From Jatrophihabitans sp. (GTDB lineage Bacteria; Actinomycetota; Actinomycetes; Mycobacteriales; Jatrophihabitantaceae), in the NCBI GenBank assembly GCA_004299665.1, contig SCQZ01000464.1:1-6595 (forward strand): DNA of 6,595 nucleotides, written 5' to 3'. The notes below the pieces were generated by a model that saw only the letters and a program-made list of their open reading frames with translations, was not told the DNA's origin and ran no database searches. The position numbers were made by a program, and so were the translations under genes. Numbering within the stretch: position 1 is the first letter of the stretch; each line of letters starts with the position of its first letter. Shown here piece by piece: positions 1-5,461 of this stretch.

Positions 1-13
1 CCCGTGGGACGGG
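1..13 (-). terminator. Possible small hairpin after glnA
   Basis: Twenty bases after the glnA stop codon (minus strand) there is a short dyad: CCCGT at 1-5 and ACGGG at 9-13 around a 3-base loop. It could be part of a glnA terminator, but it has no visible T-run, is cut by the window edge, and 5-bp G+C stems are common by chance in such DNA. Weak call. Confidence 0.18.
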
Positions 14-33
14 GGCTGCAGCGTCAGGATCGC

Positions 34-1458
<1,425 letters not shown>

Positions 1459-1462
1459 CGAT

Positions 1463-1467
1463 CCTCC
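1463..1467 (-). promoter_or_regulatory. Shine-Dalgarno sequence of glnA
   Basis: GGAGG on the minus strand, four bases before the glnA ATG. It is the only well-placed Shine-Dalgarno motif among the window's starts and fixes the glnA start. This contrasts with the neighbouring genes, whose starts follow a -10 hexamer instead. Confidence 0.75.
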
Positions 1468-1499
1468 GTCAACGGGTGGGTACTGGAGCGTCGGGGCCG

Positions 1500-1505
1500 A
1501 CGGTA
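1500..1505 (-). promoter_or_regulatory. Candidate -10 element of glnA promoter
   Basis: TACCGT on the minus strand matches the actinobacterial TANNNT -10 pattern. Transcription would start near 1493, giving a 5' leader of about 35 nt that includes the GGAGG. No good TTGACA-like -35 is present at 17-18 bp; that space is occupied by the proximal part of the GlnR-like array, which fits an activator-dependent promoter. Inference from pattern only. Confidence 0.45.
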
Positions 1506-1515
1506 TGCGGGCAGG

Positions 1516-1553
1516 GTTGCCGCGCCGTGTCCCGTGTGTTTCGGTGATGTTTC
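1516..1553 (-). promoter_or_regulatory. GlnR-like operator, four repeats upstream of glnA
   Basis: On the minus strand four pentamers of form GNNAC follow each other with exactly six bases between them: GAAAC (1549-1553), GAAAC (1538-1542), GACAC (1527-1531) and GCAAC (1516-1520). Their 11-bp phasing and AC-n9-AC spacing match the known actinobacterial GlnR binding pattern (GTNAC-n6-GAAAC pairs; GlnR is an OmpR-type regulator that binds direct repeats). The proximal repeat ends 10 bp from the candidate -10, so a bound regulator would lie over the -35 region, as expected for activation of glnA under nitrogen limitation. The distal pentamers are GAAAC rather than the more usual GTNAC. Confidence 0.65.
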
Positions 1554-1581
1554 GCCTCGGCCGCCATCGTCGGGCCGTGCC

Positions 1582-2046
1582 TCAGGCGCGCACGACGGCG
1601 GTGTCGGCGAGCCGGTCGTGCAGGCCGCGCCCGTCGCGGTCCCACACCAGCGCGGGTACGAGCAGCATCAGCAGGCAGGTCCGCAGCGCCGCGCGCGGCA
1701 GCCCCACGGCCGCGCGGCGGTCCACCCGGATCACGCGCAGCCCGAACAGGTACATCCCCAGCGTCCGGTCGGCGATCACGACGCCGAAGACGTAGTCGAC
1801 GGCGAACGGCACGACGCTCCAGGAGCCGGGCAGCCGGGCGGCGAGGTCGTGGGTCGCGCTCGCGGGCGTGAAGATCTGCACGAACAGCCCGGCGATCAGC
1901 GCGGAGGCGATCGCGTCGGCGACGAAGGCCCCGAGCCGCAGGCCGGTCGGCGCCAGCGACCGCGATCCGGACGCCGGAAGCCCGAGCCGGCTGCCGCGGT
2001 GCGCCGCGGGGACGGCGTCCGGCGGCGCGGCCTTGTCGATGCTCAC
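1582..2046 (-). CDS. RDD family membrane protein
   Basis: A 154-residue integral membrane protein of unknown role. After a 30-residue polar N-terminus come three likely membrane helices, about residues 39-59, 76-92 and 118-134. The RDD signatures are visible: Arg37 and Asp44 in RLGAFVADAI at the first helix, the loop DRTLGMYLFGLRVIRVD at 93-109, and the C-terminal DRDGRGLHDRLADTAVV at 136-152. The start is GTG; a GAG just before it is a poor ribosome site, and no -10 hexamer is near. With only 10 bp from the DUF4191 stop, translation by coupling within the same transcript is likely. The same pair precedes glnA1 in mycobacteria (recalled). The family has been linked to transport or ion tolerance in some bacteria, but nothing here shows a substrate. 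Confidence 0.9.
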   Translation of the reverse strand: MSIDKAAPPDAVPAAHRGSRLGLPASGSRSLAPTGLRLGAFVADAIASALIAGLFVQIFTPASATHDLAARLPGSWSVVPFAVDYVFGVVIADRTLGMYLFGLRVIRVDRRAAVGLPRAALRTCLLMLLVPALVWDRDGRGLHDRLADTAVVRA

Positions 2047-2056
2047 CTCGCGCCCG

Positions 2057-2812
2057 TCAGGACCGGCGCCGCACGGTGCGTTGCACGTTGCGCATCTTCG
2101 CGCCCTGGGGAAGGGGCCCCTGCGGCAGCGGGCTGCGGCCGGGCCCGGCCAGCGCCGCCAGTCGCTTGTCGAGGGCCTTGACCTGTTCCTTGCTCAGGTT
2201 CGACGGCAGCTTGAGCAGGTACCGGCTGAGCTTGGCCAGACGGATGTCACCCTCGGTCGTCCCGACGACGATGTCGTAGATCGGGGTGTCGCCGGAGACC
2301 CGCGCCACCCGCTTCTTCTCCTGTGCGAGCAGCCCGCGAACCCGATACGGCGAGCCCTCGCCGACCAGCACGATCCCGGGGCGGCCGACGAGCCGGTGGA
2401 CTGCGTCGAGTTGGGCCGTGCCGGCCACCCCCTGCGTGAGCCGCCAGTCGCCCTTGAGTTGCTGCTGCAGCATCCAGCCCGCGGCACCGGGTTCACCCTC
2501 GGCACGCACGAACATGGTGCGCTGGGCGCGGCGGCTGAAGGAGAACATCGCCGCGAGCAGACCCGCCATCACGGCCAGCACGATGGGGTACAGCACCGAC
2601 CCGCTGACCAGGAAGAAGACCACATAGACGACCGCGGCCGCGAGCACCCCCCACAGCACCATCAGCGGGACGAGCTTGGCGTCGTTGGCGCGGGTGACCT
2701 TGAAGGCCTCGATCATGTTGCGGAAGTTCTGCCGCCACGACTGGCGCTTGGCCTTGCGGGAGGCCTTCTTGTCGGCACGCGTCGGTTTGGCGGATGCCCC
2801 GGTCTTGGCCAT
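2057..2812 (-). CDS. DUF4191 domain membrane protein
   Basis: A 251-residue protein matching the actinobacterial DUF4191 family (Rv2219-like), function unknown. Residues 1-46 are strongly basic (many Lys/Arg), then two membrane helices at about 47-69 and 72-92 form a hairpin. The cytoplasmic part, about 93-251, includes the family-like stretches RRAQRTMFVRAEGEPGAAGW (94-113), the region from KGDWRLTQGVAGT to HRLVGRPGIVLVGEG (120-153), KKRVARVSGDTPIYDIVVG (166-184) and KLSRYLLKLPSNLSKEQV (194-211). The tail has a short repeat, PLPQG twice (228-237), and ends in a basic cluster. The ATG lacks a Shine-Dalgarno but has a TATCCT -10 six bases upstream. It is followed after 10 bp by the RDD gene, so the two form a unit separate from lipA, which lies 180 bp upstream across a tandem repeat. 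Confidence 0.92.
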   Translation of the reverse strand: MAKTGASAKPTRADKKASRKAKRQSWRQNFRNMIEAFKVTRANDAKLVPLMVLWGVLAAAVVYVVFFLVSGSVLYPIVLAVMAGLLAAMFSFSRRAQRTMFVRAEGEPGAAGWMLQQQLKGDWRLTQGVAGTAQLDAVHRLVGRPGIVLVGEGSPYRVRGLLAQEKKRVARVSGDTPIYDIVVGTTEGDIRLAKLSRYLLKLPSNLSKEQVKALDKRLAALAGPGRSPLPQGPLPQGAKMRNVQRTVRRRS

Positions 2813-2818
2813 GGGTCC

Positions 2819-2824
2819 AGGATA
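2819..2824 (-). promoter_or_regulatory. Candidate -10 of leaderless DUF4191-RDD transcript
   Basis: TATCCT on the minus strand, followed by six bases and then the DUF4191 ATG. With the normal 6-base gap from a TANNNT -10 to the transcription start, the mRNA would begin at the A of the start codon. No clear -35 is seen. There is no Shine-Dalgarno motif, which supports a leaderless start. Confidence 0.55.
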
Positions 2825-2878
2825 CGGGCGGGCGCGGGGGCGGCTACCGGCGGCGCTCAGCCGCGGGCGGCCACAGCC

Positions 2879-2964
2879 TGCCGGTGATCCTCGCGTTGCG
2901 CGCTCGTCAACCGGCCGCGATCGGCTCGGGAGCGTGAGCGAGCTCCCGCTCCGCTCGCCTCACT
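2879..2964. repeat. 86-bp tandem repeat, copy 1
   Basis: First of two head-to-tail 86-bp units. It differs from the second only at 2896 (T; C at 2982). This copy is wholly noncoding, between the lipA stop and the DUF4191 promoter on the minus strand. It contains a duplicate of the coding sequence for the end of lipA, including a duplicate TGA at 2907-2909. Near-identity implies a recent duplication or ongoing homogenisation. Confidence 0.97.
2927..2948 (-). terminator. Hairpin in repeat copy 1, possible lipA terminator
   Basis: A dyad with a 7-bp stem (CGGGAGC at 2927-2933, GCTCCCG at 2942-2948) and an 8-base loop, lying 45-66 bases after the lipA stop. It could slow or end lipAB transcription, but it has no T-run. 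An identical hairpin at 3013-3034 lies inside the lipA coding sequence, which argues against a strong terminator role. Confidence 0.22.
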
Positions 2965-3050
2965 TGCCGGTGATCCTCGCGCTGCGCGCTCGTCAACCGG
3001 CCGCGATCGGCTCGGGAGCGTGAGCGAGCTCCCGCTCCGCTCGCCTCACT
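2965..3050. repeat. 86-bp tandem repeat, copy 2 (overlaps lipA 3' end)
   Basis: Second 86-bp unit, identical to copy 1 except at 2982. A third copy begins (7 matching bases, 3051-3057) and then diverges inside lipA. Bases 2996-3050 encode almost all of the last 19 residues of LipA and 2993-2995 its stop codon. On the minus strand the unit is rich in short GAGCG/CGCTC dyads, a look shared by dispersed palindromic repeats of G+C-rich actinomycetes; whether it occurs elsewhere in this genome cannot be seen here. Confidence 0.97.
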
Positions 3051-3955
3051 TGCCGGTAAAGCCGGCCGGCGCGGTAGGACGAGCGCACCAACGGGCCGCT
3101 CATCACCCCGAGGAAGCCGAGGGCCTCGGCCTGCTCGCGCAGCTCGACGAACTCCTCGGGCTTCACCCATCGCGCGACCGGATGCAGCAGCGCCGACGGC
3201 CGCAGGTACTGGGTGATCGTGATCAGGTCGCAGCCCGCGTCGCGCAGGTCCACCAGGGCCTGGGTGATCTCGGCGCGTTCCTCGCCCATGCCGAGGATCA
3301 GGTTGGACTTGGTGACCATCCCCGCGGCGCGCGCCTGGCGCAGGACGCCCAGGGAGCGCTCGTAGTCGAATCCGGGGCGGATCTGGCGGAAGATGCGCGG
3401 CACCGTCTCCAGGTTGTGGGCGAACACCTCCGGCCGGGCCGAGAACACCTCGCCCAGCTGGTCGGCCCTGCCGTCGAAGTCGGGGGTGAGGATCTCGACG
3501 CCGGTGCCGGGGTTGAGCTCGTGGATCTGGCGGACCGTCTCGGCATAGAGCCAGCTGCCGCCGTCGGGCAGGTCGTCGCGGGTGACGCCGGTGACGGTGG
3601 CGTAGCGCAGCCCCATCCGCCTCACCGATTCGGCGACGCGGCGCGGCTCGTCGCGGTCGAGGGCCGTGGGCCTTCCGGTGGCGATCTGGCAGAAGTCACA
3701 GCGCCGGGTGCACTGGTCGCCACCGATGAGGAAGGTCGCCTCGCGGTCCTCCCAGCACTCGTAGATGTTGGGGCAGCCCGCCTCCTGGCAGACGGTGTGC
3801 AGCCCCTCGGTCGCGACCAGCTCCCGCAGCTCGGTGTAGTTCGGCCCCATCCGGGCCCGGGTCTTGATCCACTCCGGCTTGCGCTCGATCGGCGTCTGCG
3901 CGTTGCGCGCCTCGATGCGCAGCAGCCGGCGGCCTTGCGGGGGGGCAGTGGTCAC
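2993..3955 (-). CDS. lipA: Lipoyl synthase (radical SAM)
   Basis: Inserts two sulfur atoms into protein-bound octanoyl groups to give lipoyl cofactors on 2-oxoacid dehydrogenase E2 subunits and glycine cleavage H protein. The 320-residue product has both iron-sulfur motifs: auxiliary cluster Cys56, Cys61, Cys67 (C-x4-C-x5-C) and radical SAM cluster Cys82, Cys86, Cys89 (C-x3-C-x2-C). The conserved RSSY at 291-294, whose serine binds the auxiliary cluster, is present, as are GGDQCTRRCDFC, NLETVPRI and KSNLILGMGE. From Gln302 on, the tail QVRRAERELAHAPEPIAAG is encoded by the 86-bp repeat and looks unlike the usual family end. The start is GTG; the N-terminus GRRLLRIEARNAQTPIERKP matches relatives. 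It starts 9 bp after the lipB stop and has no Shine-Dalgarno; a -10 hexamer overlaps that stop. All catalytic parts are intact. Confidence 0.97.
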   Translation of the reverse strand: MTTAPPQGRRLLRIEARNAQTPIERKPEWIKTRARMGPNYTELRELVATEGLHTVCQEAGCPNIYECWEDREATFLIGGDQCTRRCDFCQIATGRPTALDRDEPRRVAESVRRMGLRYATVTGVTRDDLPDGGSWLYAETVRQIHELNPGTGVEILTPDFDGRADQLGEVFSARPEVFAHNLETVPRIFRQIRPGFDYERSLGVLRQARAAGMVTKSNLILGMGEERAEITQALVDLRDAGCDLITITQYLRPSALLHPVARWVKPEEFVELREQAEALGFLGVMSGPLVRSSYRAGRLYRQVRRAERELAHAPEPIAAG

Positions 3956-3961
3956 GGTTCG

Positions 3962-3967
3962 AGCCTA
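3962..3967 (-). promoter_or_regulatory. Candidate -10 of leaderless lipA transcript, overlapping lipB stop
   Basis: TAGGCT on the minus strand, six bases before the lipA GTG. Its first three bases are the lipB stop codon TAG. It matches TANNNT with leaderless spacing, so lipA could be transcribed alone as well as with lipB. A loose CTGAAC lies about 18 bp upstream as a possible -35. Confidence 0.5.
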
Positions 3968-4606
3968 CGCACCGGCCGGGACCGGGTTCAGCGCGCCGAG
4001 ACGCGCCTCGACGAGCGGGAGCACCTCGCGCACCGGAACGTCGCGTTCCAGTTCGCGCGTGAGCGAGGTGACGCCGGCGTCGGCGATCCCGCAGGGCACG
4101 ATGCGGTCGAAGGCGGTCAGGTCCGGGTCACAGTTCAGCGCGAAACCGTGCATGGTGACGCCCTGGGCGACGCGGATGCCGATCGCGGCGACCTTGCGCT
4201 CCGGACCTCGGTGGTCCGCCGGCAGCCACACGCCGCTGCGGCCCTGGACGCGCCCGGTGCTCACCCCGAGCTCGGCACAGACGTCGATGAGCACACCCTC
4301 GATCCGCCGCACGTACGCGACGACGTCCACGGGGTCGGCCAGCCGCAGGATCGGGTACCCGACGAGCTGACCCGGCCCGTGCCAGGTGATCTTTCCGCCG
4401 CGGTCGACGTCGATGACCGGTATCGTGCCCGCGCCGCCGGCCGGCCGCTCCCACGGCTCGGTGCGCCGGCCCGCCGTGTAGACGGCGGGGTGCTCCAGCA
4501 GCAGCACGGTGTCCGGCGCGGTCCCGGCGACGACCTCCGCGTGCAGGGCGCGCTGCAGCGCCCACGCCTGTTCGTACGGGACGGTAGCCAGCCACCGGGT
4601 GTCCAT
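3965..4606 (-). CDS. lipB: Octanoyl-ACP:protein N-octanoyltransferase
   Basis: Transfers octanoate from acyl carrier protein to the lysine of lipoyl domains, the step before LipA. The 213-residue product carries the family signature RGGKITWHGPGQLVGYPIL (69-87), the catalytic pair Lys138 (in RKVAAIGIRV) and Cys172 (in PCGI), 34 residues apart as in the M. tuberculosis enzyme (Lys142/Cys176, recalled), and HGFALNCD at 153-160. The frame is open upstream to 5059, but that part is a low-complexity Arg/Ala-rich shadow of the peptidase gene. ATG at 4606 was chosen because MDTRWLATVPYEQAWALQ aligns with family N-termini and TACCGT lies 7 bases upstream; a GTG nine bases earlier is the alternative. 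It ends 9 bp before lipA, with which it forms the lipoylation pair. Confidence 0.96.
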   Translation of the reverse strand: MDTRWLATVPYEQAWALQRALHAEVVAGTAPDTVLLLEHPAVYTAGRRTEPWERPAGGAGTIPVIDVDRGGKITWHGPGQLVGYPILRLADPVDVVAYVRRIEGVLIDVCAELGVSTGRVQGRSGVWLPADHRGPERKVAAIGIRVAQGVTMHGFALNCDPDLTAFDRIVPCGIADAGVTSLTRELERDVPVREVLPLVEARLGALNPVPAGA

Positions 4607-4613
4607 GCCGATC

Positions 4614-4619
4614 ACGGTA
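4614..4619 (-). promoter_or_regulatory. Candidate -10 of leaderless lipB transcript
   Basis: TACCGT on the minus strand, seven bases before the lipB ATG, in the 53-bp gap after the peptidase gene. It matches TANNNT and would place the transcription start at or one base before the start codon. No Shine-Dalgarno motif is present. Confidence 0.42.
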
Positions 4620-4659
4620 GTCGGCGGTCGGGTGCCGCAGCCGGGCGCGGGCGCGCGCC

Positions 4660-5388
4660 TCACAGCCGGCGCGGCTCGATGCGCGTCTCCACCGCCGTCC
4701 CGTCCGGACCGGGCTCGACGACGTAGGCGCCCTTGCCGTCCTGTTCGGCGACGGCCTCGACGAACTCGGTGCCGCGGTACAGCAGCCCCACCCCGTCGTC
4801 GGTGGCGTAACCCCGCGGCAACGTGCCGTCCGCGACGAGTGCCTGGTAGAGCGGCCGCCGCTGGCTCTCGCCGTCGTAGTGGACGCCGTTGGAGAACGGC
4901 ACCAGAGCGAGCCCGTCGGTGATCGGGCGCAGTTGCGGGCCGAAGGAGTCGGTCGTGCCGCCGACGTGCCAGCACAGCGACCCTGCCGACGACCCGGTCA
5001 GGACGACGCCCGCCCGCCAGGCGGCCCGCATCGCGTCGCCGACCCCGTGCAACTCCCACATCGCCAGCAGGCCGGCCACGCTACCGCCCCAGACGAACAC
5101 GACGTCCTGGGAGAGCAGGTGGGCGGCGATGTCCTCGACGTTCGGCATCGGGAACAGGGCCAGGTGCGAGGCGGACAGCCCACGTGCCTGCGCCGCGGCG
5201 TAGAAGCTCGCCAGCACGAACGGGTCGTCGCCGACGGCGGTCGCGACCAGGCAGATCCGCGGTGCCCGGCCGTCCACACCGGCCAGTTCCAGGGCGAACT
5301 CGGACAGCGGGCCGAACTCCCAACGGGTGCGCCGTCCGAGGACGACGCCGCCGGAGTTGGCCAGGATGGTCGCAGCATCAGCAGTCAC
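4660..5388 (-). CDS. Peptidase E-like serine hydrolase (S51 family)
   Basis: A 242-residue cytoplasmic protein resembling the peptidase E / S51 group, whose founding member splits N-terminal Asp-Xaa dipeptides; cyanophycinase belongs to the same family. The nucleophile elbow GSSAGS (132-137) puts the catalytic serine at Ser134, after the strand RAGVVL. His170 in SNGVHYDGE lies 36 residues later, close to the 37-residue spacing of Salmonella PepE (Ser120/His157, recalled). The third residue may be Asp147 in GGTTDSFGPQLRPITDGL. The N-terminus shows TILANSGGVVLGRRTRWEFG, then LVATAVGDDP (48-57), LALFPMPNVEDI (76-87) and FVWGGSVAGLLAMWE (98-112); YATDDGVGL (194-202) is near the end. The GTG start is the only in-frame start after a TAG 12 bases upstream. 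It reads toward lipB with a 53-bp gap. Substrate is not predictable from sequence. Confidence 0.88.
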   Translation of the reverse strand: MTADAATILANSGGVVLGRRTRWEFGPLSEFALELAGVDGRAPRICLVATAVGDDPFVLASFYAAAQARGLSASHLALFPMPNVEDIAAHLLSQDVVFVWGGSVAGLLAMWELHGVGDAMRAAWRAGVVLTGSSAGSLCWHVGGTTDSFGPQLRPITDGLALVPFSNGVHYDGESQRRPLYQALVADGTLPRGYATDDGVGLLYRGTEFVEAVAEQDGKGAYVVEPGPDGTAVETRIEPRRL

Positions 5389-5394
5389 CTCCGG

Positions 5395-5400
5395 ACCCTA
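5395..5400 (-). promoter_or_regulatory. Candidate -10 of leaderless peptidase transcript
   Basis: TAGGGT on the minus strand, six bases before the GTG start of the peptidase gene. A GGAG directly touches the GTG, too close to act as a normal Shine-Dalgarno, so a leaderless mRNA beginning at the GTG fits better. The element sits in a 73-bp divergent intergenic region shared with the kinase gene. Confidence 0.52.
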
Positions 5401-5447
5401 GACGATCATGCCTGTGGACGGCGTAGGTGCATCGGCGCGGGCGGGCC

Positions 5448-5453
5448 TAACCT
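5448..5453 (+). promoter_or_regulatory. Candidate -10 of kinase gene promoter
   Basis: TAACCT on the plus strand, eight bases before the kinase ATG. It matches TANNNT and would give a leader of zero to two bases. No Shine-Dalgarno motif lies before the ATG (bases CTACCGCC). It points away from the peptidase -10, with about 47 bp between the two hexamers. Confidence 0.4.
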
Positions 5454-5461
5454 CTACCGCC

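Noticed and set aside
1489..1502. A dyad (CGTCG, 4-base loop, CGACG) near the glnA -10, considered as a leader hairpin or attenuator
   Set aside because: It overlaps the expected transcription start, so it would not be whole in the mRNA, and a 5-bp G+C stem is weak evidence in this DNA.
2907..3170. An 87-codon minus-strand frame ending in the same peptide as LipA
   Set aside because: It lies inside lipA in another frame, and its shared end is caused by the 86-bp duplication. I do not call it a gene.
3020..4726. A 568-codon plus-strand open frame opposite lipA and lipB
   Set aside because: Same kind of antisense shadow; both minus-strand genes have full catalytic motifs, and this frame has none.
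4607..5059. N-terminal extension of lipB to an ATG at 5059
   Set aside because: The extra 151 residues are Arg-rich low complexity and overlap the peptidase gene in another frame; the LipB family begins near the ATG at 4606.
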